From: an uncultured Thermomicrobiales bacterium
Lineage (GTDB): Bacteria > Chloroflexota > Chloroflexia > Thermomicrobiales > CADCWN01
Direction of reading: 5' to 3'
Assembly: GCA_902806415.1 (NCBI GenBank)
Contig: CADCWN010000082.1
Coordinates: forward strand, 1-35,748
Length of the DNA stretch: 35,748 bases
Part shown: one piece after another, positions 22,308-29,690 of the stretch
Layout of the letters: each line of letters begins with the position of its first letter
Position numbering within the stretch: the stretch's first letter is position 1
Position numbers and translations under genes: made by a program
Notes under the pieces: generated by a model
Told to the model about the DNA's origin: nothing
The model's input: the letters and a program-made list of their open reading frames with translations, nothing else
Databases searched by the model: none

Positions 22308-23159
22308 ATGACGGACGCGGTGCATTGGTCGGAGCGCGAGGACGCGTTGCGCGCGCTGCTGGCGCGGCGACGCTTCGGTGTCCTCAGCGACTTCGACGGC
22401 ACGCTGAGCCATTTCACCGAGTCCCCCGGCGCTGCCGCGCTCACCCCCGAGAATCTGGCGGCGCTCGATCGGCTCGCCAACGACGGGACCATCGTGGCGC
22501 TGATCTCCGGGCGTTCGGCGGGCGACCTGCGCGCCCGCTTCCCGCACCCTGGCGCGCGCTACTCCGGCAATCACGGCCTGGACTACTGGACCGGCGACGC
22601 AGTCGCGATCGTGGAGGCGGCGCGCCCCTGGCAGGCCGCCCTCGGGGCGCTGCTCGACAGGCTCGGACCGTTCGGCGATCCGCAGATCCTGATCGAGAAC
22701 AAGGGGGTGACCGCCTCGCTCCATTATCGTGCCGCCGCCGATCCGCTCGCCGCGTCGGCGGAGATCGCGGCGCGGCTCGGACCGCTCTGCGAGGAGTACG
22801 GCCTGCAACTCGGTCGGGGGAACCAGGTCTGGGAGATCAAGCCGCCGCTCGCCCTGAATAAGGGGACGGCCCTCGCGGCGATCGTCGCCGATGCGGGGCT
22901 CGACGGCGTCCTCTTCCTCGGCGACGACACGACCGATCTGCTGGCGATGGCCGAGTTGCGCCGCCTCCGCGCGCCGGACGACGCTGGTCGCGCACCGATC
23001 CAGGGGATGTCGGTCGGGGTGGTCCACGGCCTGGGCAGCCCTAAGGAACTGCGCGATTTCTGCGACGTGGTCGCCAATGGCCCCGACGATGTGGCCCGCC
23101 TGCTCGGCTGGATTGCCGACCAGCGCGCGGCGACCGCGACCGCCAACGAAGGAGTATGA
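22308..23159 (+). CDS. otsB: Trehalose-6-phosphate phosphatase
   Basis: A HAD-superfamily phosphatase of 283 residues that removes phosphate from trehalose-6-phosphate. The nucleophile motif is SDFDGTLS with D28 and D30, motif II is ALISGRSAGDL, then GNHGLDYW and ENKGVTASLHYR, and the acidic motif is FLGDDTTD. These are the family's standard blocks. The start is placed at 22308, where a purine run precedes ATG; the frame's earlier GTG at 22257 lies inside the palindrome. Its TGA is four bases before the TTG of otsA, so the two genes are coupled. Phosphatase-first order is less common than otsA-otsB. Confidence 0.93.
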   Translation: MTDAVHWSEREDALRALLARRRFGVLSDFDGTLSHFTESPGAAALTPENLAALDRLANDGTIVALISGRSAGDLRARFPHPGARYSGNHGLDYWTGDAVAIVEAARPWQAALGALLDRLGPFGDPQILIENKGVTASLHYRAAADPLAASAEIAARLGPLCEEYGLQLGRGNQVWEIKPPLALNKGTALAAIVADAGLDGVLFLGDDTTDLLAMAELRRLRAPDDAGRAPIQGMSVGVVHGLGSPKELRDFCDVVANGPDDVARLLGWIADQRAATATANEGV

Positions 23160-23163
23160 CGGT

Positions 23164-24663
23164 TTGAACCCCACCCGGCAGATGCAGCAGCCGAAAATCG
23201 TGATCGTCTCGAATCGCGGGCCGTTCTCGTTCGCGGTCAAGGATGGCGAGACCGTCGCCAAGCGCGGCGATGGCGGCCTGGTCACGGCGATCACCAGCGT
23301 CGCGCGGCAGTACGATGTCCTCTGGATCTCCTGCGCCCTCGGCAAGGGCGACACCCAGTGGCTGACGACCGTCGGCAAGGGGGTGCAGACCCTCGAAGAG
23401 ATGCAAATCCGGCTCACCGCGCCCGACCAGAACGAGTACCGGGGCTATTACAACGTGATCAGCAACCCGCTCCTCTGGTTCGTGCAGCACCAGCTGCAAG
23501 ACGCGCCGCGCTTCCCGATCATCGATCGCGGGACCTGGCAGTCCTGGTCGATCGGCTACGCCGGGGTGAATCGTCAACTAGCCGAGACGGTCGCTGCCAG
23601 CCTCAAAGGGGTCGAGGGGCCGATCATCGTGATGGTGCAGGACTACCAACTCTATCTGGTCCCGCAGTTCCTCCGCGAGTTGCTGGGCGACCGCGTCTAT
23701 ATCCACTTCTTCCTGCACATCCCCTGGCCCGGCCCGGACGGCTGGCTGATCCTGCCGCCGAAGATGCGCCACGAACTCCTGCGCGGGCTGTTGCGGGCCG
23801 ATCGGGTCGGCTTCCAGACCGAGCGGGACACGCGGCGCTTCCTGCAAACCTGCGTGGCGAATCTGCCGGAGGTGCGCGTCACCCGGCCCTGGCGGCAGAT
23901 CGCCTACGAGGGTCGGTCGGTCGATGCCGCCCCCTATCCGATCTCGGTCGATGACGAAGGGCTGGCCGAGCAGTTGGCGACCGAGGAGGTTCAGGATTGG
24001 GTGGGGCGTATCCGCCGGATACGTGGCGACCGCCAACTGATTTTGCGGGTCGATCGGGTCGAGCCGAGCAAGAATATCCTGCGCGGGCTGATCGCCTACC
24101 GCAGCTTCCTCAACGCCTACCCCGAGTATCGCGGGAAGGTCTACTTCCTGGCCCTGCTGGTGCCGTCGCGCACCGAGGTCGCCGAGTACCGCAACTATCT
24201 GCGCGACATCACCGGGCTGGCGGGGGAGATCAACGCCACCCTCGGCGAGAACGAGTGGGAGCCGGTGCGGATCATGCTCGGCAACCACTATGGTCGCGCC
24301 ATCGCGGCGCTCAGCGAGTACGACGTACTGATGGTCAACCCCCTGGCCGACGGGATGAATCTAGTCGCCAAGGAAGGGGTCGTCCTCAACCGGCGCGACG
24401 GCGTCCTGATCCTCTCCGAGCAGGCCGGGGCGGCGGAGGAGTTGGGCGACGATGCCCTGCTCGTCTCGCCGTTCGATGTCTACGGGATGCGCGAGGCGCT
24501 GCATCAGGCGCTGAATATGCCGCAGGAGGAGCGCCACGCCCGCGCTACCCGCCTCGCCGCGCAGGTGCGCGGCAACAATATCCACGCCTGGTTCTCGCGC
24601 CAGATGGCCGACATCACGGCGGATATGGCGGAGGTGGCGGCATCGGCGGTCGGGGTGGATTAA
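23164..24663 (+). CDS. otsA: Trehalose-6-phosphate synthase family glycosyltransferase (GT20)
   Basis: The 499-residue protein transfers glucose from a nucleotide sugar to glucose-6-phosphate, making the substrate of OtsB. It carries the GT20 blocks: VSNRGP and GDGGLV near the N-terminus, VQDYQLYLVPQFL, FFLHIPWPG, LRADRVGFQT, RVEPSKNI (in place of the usual RLDYSKGI) and NPLADGMNLVAKE. The variant RVEPSKNI still holds the Arg and Lys that contact donor phosphate. GAAGGAG lies nine bases before a TTG at 23164, the likely start; ATG at 23182 has no ribosome site. Pairing with otsB supports trehalose synthesis, but an alternative acceptor such as glycerol-phosphate is possible. Confidence 0.88.
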   Translation: MNPTRQMQQPKIVIVSNRGPFSFAVKDGETVAKRGDGGLVTAITSVARQYDVLWISCALGKGDTQWLTTVGKGVQTLEEMQIRLTAPDQNEYRGYYNVISNPLLWFVQHQLQDAPRFPIIDRGTWQSWSIGYAGVNRQLAETVAASLKGVEGPIIVMVQDYQLYLVPQFLRELLGDRVYIHFFLHIPWPGPDGWLILPPKMRHELLRGLLRADRVGFQTERDTRRFLQTCVANLPEVRVTRPWRQIAYEGRSVDAAPYPISVDDEGLAEQLATEEVQDWVGRIRRIRGDRQLILRVDRVEPSKNILRGLIAYRSFLNAYPEYRGKVYFLALLVPSRTEVAEYRNYLRDITGLAGEINATLGENEWEPVRIMLGNHYGRAIAALSEYDVLMVNPLADGMNLVAKEGVVLNRRDGVLILSEQAGAAEELGDDALLVSPFDVYGMREALHQALNMPQEERHARATRLAAQVRGNNIHAWFSRQMADITADMAEVAASAVGVD

Positions 24664-24712
24664 CCCCTCCCCGTCGCTGCGGCGACGACCCTCCCCTGAA
24701 GCGGGAGGGTGG
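24664..24712. repeat. C/G-rich dispersed palindrome copy
   Basis: Just after the otsA stop, GTCGC-TGCG-GCGAC (24673-24686) is followed by CCCTCCC and GGGAGGG (about 24690-24710), within an ACCCCTCC...GGTGGGGA frame. This is the same word set as in the other palindrome copies at 3.1, 11.7 and 19.9 kb. It may act as a terminator for the otsBA unit. Confidence 0.55.
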
Positions 24713-24770
24713 GGACGGCCAAGCCGACGGGTATTTGCGAAACGCGGCGCTGGGTGTTGAGAGGTTCGTG

Positions 24771-25703
24771 ATGAGCGATGAACTGAGCGATGACCTGGGC
24801 GCGCGCTACGGCTACGCACCCCCGGTCGACCAGTTGCTCACCCTCGGCGATCCGCGCGAGCAGCGGCATGACGAGTACCTGTCGCTCGGCTTGCGCCCCG
24901 AGGATGTCCCGGCGCTGATCCGCCTGGCGGGCGATGACGCGCTCTGGCGGGCCGAGGGGGAGGGTGCCGAGATCTGGGCACCGGTCCACGCCTGGCGGGC
25001 GCTCGGCGATCTGCGGGCGGAGGAGGCGATCGGGCCGCTCGTCGCCCTCCTCTCCAAACCGGACCCGGATGATTTCGATGATTGGGTGGGCGAGGAACTG
25101 CCCGAGGTCTTTGCCAAGCTCGGCCCCAAGGCGATCCCGCCCCTCGCGGCGTATTTGCGCGCGCCCGGCCACGGCCTCTGGGCGCGCGTCACTGCCGCCG
25201 GTGGACTCGGCAAGATCGCCCAGGCCGCGCCGGAGACGCGCGACACGGTCGTAGCAACCCTCAATGACCTCCTTGAGGATAACGCGAGCCGCCAGCGCCC
25301 GCCGAATGAGCGAGGGGAGACGCTGAACGGCTTTGTGATCTCGGAGTTGATCACGCTGGGGGCCGGCGAAACCGCCCCGACGATCGAGCGCGCCTTCGCC
25401 GCCGACCGTGTCGATGAGACGATCGCTGGCGATCTGGAAGATGTGCAGATCGCCCTCGGCCTGCGGGAGCGGCGCGATACCCCCGCGCGGCATTACCTGC
25501 TCGATTCGCGCAGCGGCGCTGGCGACGAACTCCCGGACGATGAACTGGAGCCGCCGAGCCGCTTCGCCGACTTGCCCCCACTGCCCGCGCCTGGCTCGGC
25601 CACCAGGCGTGTCACAGTCGAGCGCAAAGCGAAGGGTAAGCGGAAGCTGGCGCAGCAATCGCGCAAGCAGAATCGCAAGCAGAACAAGAACAAGAAGAAG
25701 TGA
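24771..25703 (+). CDS. HEAT-like / DUF1186-type protein with lysine-rich tail
   Basis: The 310-residue protein begins MSDELSDDLGARYGYAPPVD and has segments typical of HEAT-type helical repeats: AWRALGDLRAEEAIGPLVAL, LGPKAIPPLAAYL, ARVTAAGGLGKIAQ, and LGAGETAPTIERAF. These read as three to four helix pairs between about 60 and 210. The last 25 residues are very basic (RKAKGKRKLAQQ and onward), suggesting nucleic acid or membrane contact. GAGAGG lies upstream. It follows otsA by 108 bases and converges with the PHP gene. DUF1186-type proteins carry similar tails, but the call is low resolution. Confidence 0.72.
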   Translation: MSDELSDDLGARYGYAPPVDQLLTLGDPREQRHDEYLSLGLRPEDVPALIRLAGDDALWRAEGEGAEIWAPVHAWRALGDLRAEEAIGPLVALLSKPDPDDFDDWVGEELPEVFAKLGPKAIPPLAAYLRAPGHGLWARVTAAGGLGKIAQAAPETRDTVVATLNDLLEDNASRQRPPNERGETLNGFVISELITLGAGETAPTIERAFAADRVDETIAGDLEDVQIALGLRERRDTPARHYLLDSRSGAGDELPDDELEPPSRFADLPPLPAPGSATRRVTVERKAKGKRKLAQQSRKQNRKQNKNKKK

Positions 25704-25724
25704 CGGGCGATGCGGTCGCCGGGA

Positions 25725-26585
25725 TCAGGCTGTCGGCAGCGGGGCCAGCGCCCAGTCGCCGCGCGCCGGGTCGAAGCGGGCGATCTCTCCGTGGCAGGTC
25801 TCGCGCAGGAGGGCGAGGGCGCGCGGGTATTCGTGGACCAACTGGCTCGGGTGGTGGCTGTCGCTGTTGAGGGTCATCCGCACGCCGAGGTCGCGGCAGC
25901 GCCGAACGATCCAGGGGCTCGGGAACGGGTCGGGCAACCCGCGCCGCCAGCCGCCGGTGCTTAATTCGACGATCCGCCCGGTCGCGGCGAGCGCCCGCAA
26001 CGCCCGTTCGACCGCCGCGCGATACCAGGGGGTGTCCTCGCTGAAGTAGCGGCCGCCCGCGTTCCAGAGCTTCACCCCCCGGTCGATGTGGCCGACGATC
26101 GCCACGCCGGGGTAGTCGGCCAACTCGGCGATCCGCTCGTAATGCTCCTCCACCAGCGCGCGGACGTTGCCGGCGTAGCGCTCCCGCACGAGCGCGGCGA
26201 AGCGCGCGTCGGAGAGATCGAGCGGCCACGGCTCGCCGGCGTCATCAAGTTGCTGGAAGTGGACCGAGCCGACGGTGTAGTCGAAGCCGAGCGCCAGGGC
26301 CTGCTCCTCGTTGAACCGGCGCAACTCCGGCAGGGCATCGAGTTCAAGCCCGAGGATGACGTCGATCCGCCCCGCGTATAGCTCGCGCACGCGCAGGACC
26401 TCGTCGCGATAGGCGCGCAAATGGTCGAGCGGCAGCGCGTAGCCCGCCGGGAACGGCACCGGCGCGTGGCTGGAGATCCCGATCGCCGTCAGCCCCGCCG
26501 CCAGCCCCGCCGCCACGACCTCCGCGATCTCGCCCTCGCCATCGCACCAGTGGCTATGGGTATGGTAGTTCGCCAGCCAGGCCAT
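25725..26585 (-). CDS. PHP-domain histidinol-phosphatase-like protein
   Basis: The 286-residue protein has the PHP metal ligands HTH at 8-10, then ISSHAPVPF, GLELDALPE, VGSVHFQ, VGHIDRG, VELSTGG and NSDSHHPSQLV. That set supports a trinuclear metal phosphoesterase of the HisK family, which can release phosphate from histidinol phosphate. No his genes are in the window, so the role could equally be a general phosphatase. The start at 26585 follows AAAGGCGGTGAC. The next gene upstream is separated by the heptamer repeat at 26601-26708. Confidence 0.88.
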   Translation of the reverse strand: MAWLANYHTHSHWCDGEGEIAEVVAAGLAAGLTAIGISSHAPVPFPAGYALPLDHLRAYRDEVLRVRELYAGRIDVILGLELDALPELRRFNEEQALALGFDYTVGSVHFQQLDDAGEPWPLDLSDARFAALVRERYAGNVRALVEEHYERIAELADYPGVAIVGHIDRGVKLWNAGGRYFSEDTPWYRAAVERALRALAATGRIVELSTGGWRRGLPDPFPSPWIVRRCRDLGVRMTLNSDSHHPSQLVHEYPRALALLRETCHGEIARFDPARGDWALAPLPTA

Positions 26586-26602
26586 GTCACCGCCTTTGCG
26601 AT

Positions 26603-26708
26603 AGTCGGTAGTCGTGGGTCGTGAGGTTCTTGTCAGAAGGAAGCGCCTGAGATGAGGTACTGAGCCGGGAACAGTTCTCACGACTCACGACCCACGACTC
26701 ACGACTCG
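26603..26708. repeat. Heptamer inverted repeat between the PHP and metallophosphoesterase genes
   Basis: The left arm has AGTCGTGGGTCGTGAG (26610-26625); the exact complement lies at 26684-26699. Both are flanked by additional heptamers such as GGTAGTCG on the left and CTCACGA copies on the right. The repeat lies entirely between the metallophosphoesterase stop (26711) and the PHP start (26585). Confidence 0.8.
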
Positions 26709-26710
26709 CC

Positions 26711-27403
26711 TCACTGCGGAATCCCGCTCGCCGCCAGGGCCGCTTGCTCGTCATGGAAATCGTAGGGGATGCGGTGCTGCTCGATCGACCAGCGCTGGCC
26801 GTCCCAGGTGAGGATGCTGTACGACGCGAGCGGCTTGCCGTCTTTCGGCAGTGAGACCGAGGCGACATTGACCAGCGTCCCCTCCTCCCAGTCGCGCACG
26901 AAGGCGGCGTGATAGTGGCCGAACGCGATGATCCGCGCGTCGGCCCCGCCGTAGAGTTGACGTAACTCTTCGGGCGAGGTGTCGTGGTTCGCCGCGTGGC
27001 CTTGCAGCGGATTGTGGCGACTGGCGTGGACGATCAGCAGGTCTTGCCCCGGTGCGGGGGAGAGGCGCAACTGATGGGGGAGTTTTTTCAGGTATTCGAT
27101 CCGGCGCGTGCCGAGTTGCGCAGCGGCCCACGGCTCCTGCTGGCGCACGAGCGCGGCGTACGGCCCAGTAAGCTGCTCCGCCTCGGGGTTCCAGAGGAGG
27201 AGGTCGTGATTCCCCAGGAGCAGGGCGCACTCGGTGTCGAGCAGGAGGTCGAATGTCTCCGCCGGGCGCGCGCCCGCCGGGGCGACCAGATCGCCCGCCG
27301 CGACCCGCAGCTGCACCGGGCGGTGGCGGTCGATCGCGGCCAGGGTCGCCCGCAGGGCGGCGAGATTGCCGTGGACATCGGAGAAGATCGCGACGCGCAG
27401 CAT
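26711..27403 (-). CDS. Calcineurin-like metallophosphoesterase
   Basis: The 230-residue protein has the metal motifs FSDVHGN at 7-13, AAGDLVAP, LLGNHDLLLW, IVHASRHN and AFGHYHAAF, so it is a dinuclear-metal phosphoesterase of the YfcE type. Start ATG at 27403 has an ideal GGAGGTGAC directly upstream. It follows the DUF5317 gene by 60 bases on the same strand, and the PHP gene lies downstream after the heptamer repeat. Substrate unknown; it may act on cyclic nucleotides or phosphodiesters. Confidence 0.88.
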   Translation of the reverse strand: MLRVAIFSDVHGNLAALRATLAAIDRHRPVQLRVAAGDLVAPAGARPAETFDLLLDTECALLLGNHDLLLWNPEAEQLTGPYAALVRQQEPWAAAQLGTRRIEYLKKLPHQLRLSPAPGQDLLIVHASRHNPLQGHAANHDTSPEELRQLYGGADARIIAFGHYHAAFVRDWEEGTLVNVASVSLPKDGKPLASYSILTWDGQRWSIEQHRIPYDFHDEQAALAASGIPQ

Positions 27404-27463
27404 GTCACCTCCGGCGCGGCGGGACGATCGTGGCCGAGGATCGCGCGACCTGCGCGGCGTCGT

Positions 27464-28105
27464 CTACGCCGGAATATCCAACTCGCCGCGCCCTTCGGGT
27501 CGTCGCCCCGGCGTGACGACCGTCGGCAGCGCGCGGGTGCCGCGCGCCGGTGCCGACGGCGCGAGTGGCGGGCGCAACGTGCCGACGTAGAAGATGAGCA
27601 GTACCCCGGCGGCGATGAACAGGTCGCCGACGCTGGCGACCGCCTGGAAGAGCGGCAGCGGCGAGAGGGGGATGATGTCGGCCAGCGGTCGCAGCACCGT
27701 GTCCGGCGTCGCCAACTCCACATGGCCGCGTGGCCCCTCGTCGCGCAGTTGCAGCGCGTAATCATAGCGCCCGATCAGCCGCAGCGCGTCGAAGGAGACC
27801 GGCATCGCCCCACCATTCGCCAGGATGACGCTAGCGTTGAGGAGCAGCCCGAGCAGGACCAACTCGATCCCCGCGACGCGCCGATTGAGGGCGATCCCCG
27901 CTGCGAGGCAGACCAGCGCCAGGACGTAGAGGGCGATCGCCAGCCCGTCGTGCCGCACGACCGGCGAGAACGCCACCCCACGCGCGACCAACCCGACGAG
28001 GAACAGGGCGGGCCAGCGGAACGGTATCCGCGCGAAATAGCGCAGCGCGCCGCCGTGCCAGAGCCCCCCCAGTGTCCCGATCACGGCGGCGAGCAAGAGT
28101 AGCAA
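27464..28105 (-). CDS. DUF5317 membrane protein
   Basis: The 213-residue protein has four to five hydrophobic segments and the short motif ANGGAMPVSFDAL that marks DUF5317. Segment IIPLSPLPLFQAVASVGDLF near 150 is also typical. The start is a TTG at 28105 with GGAGG four bases upstream. The tail is proline-rich and soluble (RPPLAPSAPARG). No function is assigned to the family. It lies upstream of the metallophosphoesterase on the same strand, and the 27-bp heptamer inverted repeat separates it from isocitrate dehydrogenase. Confidence 0.8.
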   Translation of the reverse strand: MLLLLAAVIGTLGGLWHGGALRYFARIPFRWPALFLVGLVARGVAFSPVVRHDGLAIALYVLALVCLAAGIALNRRVAGIELVLLGLLLNASVILANGGAMPVSFDALRLIGRYDYALQLRDEGPRGHVELATPDTVLRPLADIIPLSPLPLFQAVASVGDLFIAAGVLLIFYVGTLRPPLAPSAPARGTRALPTVVTPGRRPEGRGELDIPA

Positions 28106-28122
28106 AGTTCCTCCGGGAGAAA

Positions 28123-28225
28123 AGTCGTGAGGCGTGAGTCGTCAGTCGTTAGAGAGACGACGCCAGGCGGTAGCTACGAGTCTAGCACCGGGGTACTGAC
28201 GACTGACGACTCACGCCTCACGACT
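28123..28225. repeat. Perfect 27-bp inverted repeat built of heptamers
   Basis: The 27 bases at 28123-28149 are the exact reverse complement of 28199-28225, with 49 bases between. The arms consist of 7-base units related to GTCGTGA, and further CTCACGC units continue to about 28238. It lies between the DUF5317 start and the isocitrate dehydrogenase stop and would give a long hairpin in read-through RNA. Confidence 0.85.
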
Positions 28226-28235
28226 CACGCCTCGC

Positions 28236-29312
28236 TCACAGCGCCTTGATGATCGCGTCGGCCATCTTGTCGGTGCCGACGGCGGTCGGGTCGTCGCGGT
28301 TCGGCTTCAGGTCGTAGGTGACATCCTTGCCCTCAGCGATCACCGCGGCGGTCGCCGCCTCGACCCGCTCGGCGGCGTCGATCTCGCCGAGGTGGCGGAG
28401 CATCAGTGCGCCGGTCAGGATCTCGGCGGTCGGGTTGGCGACGTTCTGCCCGGCGTACTTCGGGGCCGAGCCGTGGATCGGCTCGAAGACCGCGCCGTCC
28501 GCGCCGATGTTCGCGCCCGGCGCGACGCCGAGCCCGCCGATCATCCCCGAGCAGAGGTCGGAGAGGATGTCGCCGTAGAGGTTCGGCATCACCAGCACAT
28601 CGTAGAGGTCCGGCTTCTGGACCAGTTGCATGCACATATTGTCGACGATCCGATCGTTGAACTCGATCTCCGGGTACTCCTGGGCCACTTCCTGAGCGAC
28701 GTGCAGGAACAGCCCGTCGGTGTATTTCATGATGTTCGCCTTGTGGACCGCCGTCACGAGCTTGCGCTTGTTCTGGCGCGCGTACTCGAAGGCGAACTTG
28801 ACGATCCGGCGGCAGCCCTCCGGCGTGATCATCTTGATCGTGATCGCTGCGTCGTCGGCGATCTGCTTGGCGCTATCGGCGTTGATCGCCTTGATGACGC
28901 GACCGGCCTCCGGGGTGCCGGTGTCGAACTCGACCCCCGCGTAGGTATCTTCCAGGTTCTCGCGCACGACGATCAGATCGACATTGTCGAAGTTGGCGCG
29001 CACGCCCTTATACGTCTTGGCCGGGCGCAGATTGGCGTAGAGGTTCAGCGCCTGGCGCAGCCCCACGTTGACCGAGCGGAACCCGGTGCCGACCGGCGTC
29101 GTCGTCGGCCCCTTGATCCCGACCTTGTTCCGCCGCACCGACGCGATCGTCGCGTCCGGCAGGGTCGAGCCCTGCTTCTCCTGGGCGACCATGCCGAGAT
29201 CCTGATAATCCCAGGCGAACTCGATCCCGGTCGCCTCCAGGACGCGCCGCATCGCCTCGACCACCTCGGGGCCGATACCATCGCCCGGCATCAGCGTGAC
29301 GTTGTAAGCCAT
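28236..29312 (-). CDS. icd: Isocitrate dehydrogenase, probably NADP-dependent
   Basis: The 358-residue beta-decarboxylating dehydrogenase oxidises isocitrate to 2-oxoglutarate in the TCA cycle. It has [33 protein letters not shown] (the Ser and Asn of the isocitrate loop; isopropylmalate dehydrogenase lacks them), [31 protein letters not shown] and [20 protein letters not shown]. The Lys-Tyr in APKYAG is the NADP signature of the E. coli enzyme; NAD enzymes have Asp-Ile. The start follows GGGAGGGATTGCGCG. The length suits the short eukaryotic-like and thermophile form. Homoisocitrate dehydrogenase is a less likely alternative. Confidence 0.85.
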   Translation of the reverse strand: MAYNVTLMPGDGIGPEVVEAMRRVLEATGIEFAWDYQDLGMVAQEKQGSTLPDATIASVRRNKVGIKGPTTTPVGTGFRSVNVGLRQALNLYANLRPAKTYKGVRANFDNVDLIVVRENLEDTYAGVEFDTGTPEAGRVIKAINADSAKQIADDAAITIKMITPEGCRRIVKFAFEYARQNKRKLVTAVHKANIMKYTDGLFLHVAQEVAQEYPEIEFNDRIVDNMCMQLVQKPDLYDVLVMPNLYGDILSDLCSGMIGGLGVAPGANIGADGAVFEPIHGSAPKYAGQNVANPTAEILTGALMLRHLGEIDAAERVEAATAAVIAEGKDVTYDLKPNRDDPTAVGTDKMADAIIKAL

Positions 29313-29469
29313 CGCGCAATCCCTCCCAACTGTGCAGACCCGCCGGGCTGCCCCGCCGCTGGGGCTACACACCCGGCGCGTGCCACGCCATTGTATGCCA
29401 GGCGGCGGTCGGGTGGAAGGGCGGGGTTTGTGTGGGAGCGGGGCGGGTGCGGGTGGTGGGGTGGCGGCT

Positions 29470-29660
29470 GGCCCTGTTATGACGGTGGCAAACTTCAGTG
29501 TGCTACGGCAGGCGGTTGAATCCCGAGACGGCGCTCGGGACAAGACCTCGCCGGGGGCGTGCGTGCCACGAATCCTGTGACCCGGCATAGGACCACGACC
29601 CGCCGTCGCGGGTTAGGTTGACTACAGCCCGATCAAGTTCACCATCGCCATAACAGGCCC
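29470..29660. mobile_element. MITE-like element with imperfect terminal repeats, 191 bp
   Basis: GGCCCTGTTATG (29470-29481) faces the complement of GGGCCTGTTATG (29649-29660). The similarity continues inward to about 36 bases at roughly three in four matches. Inside, TCCCGAG-ACGGCG-CTCGGGA and ACCCGC-CGTC-GCGGGT form hairpins. No frame for a transposase is seen. It fills most of the 378-base spacer between icd and the monooxygenase gene. The insert resembles a decayed element. Confidence 0.55.
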
Positions 29661-29690
29661 TAACAAAACCGTCGCGCGTGCCCTGGCGCA

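Noticed and set aside
29505..29520. GGTTGAATCC resembling a tRNA T-loop
   Set aside because: The core differs from GGTTCGAATCC, and no acceptor or anticodon stems surround it. It belongs to the MITE-like element.
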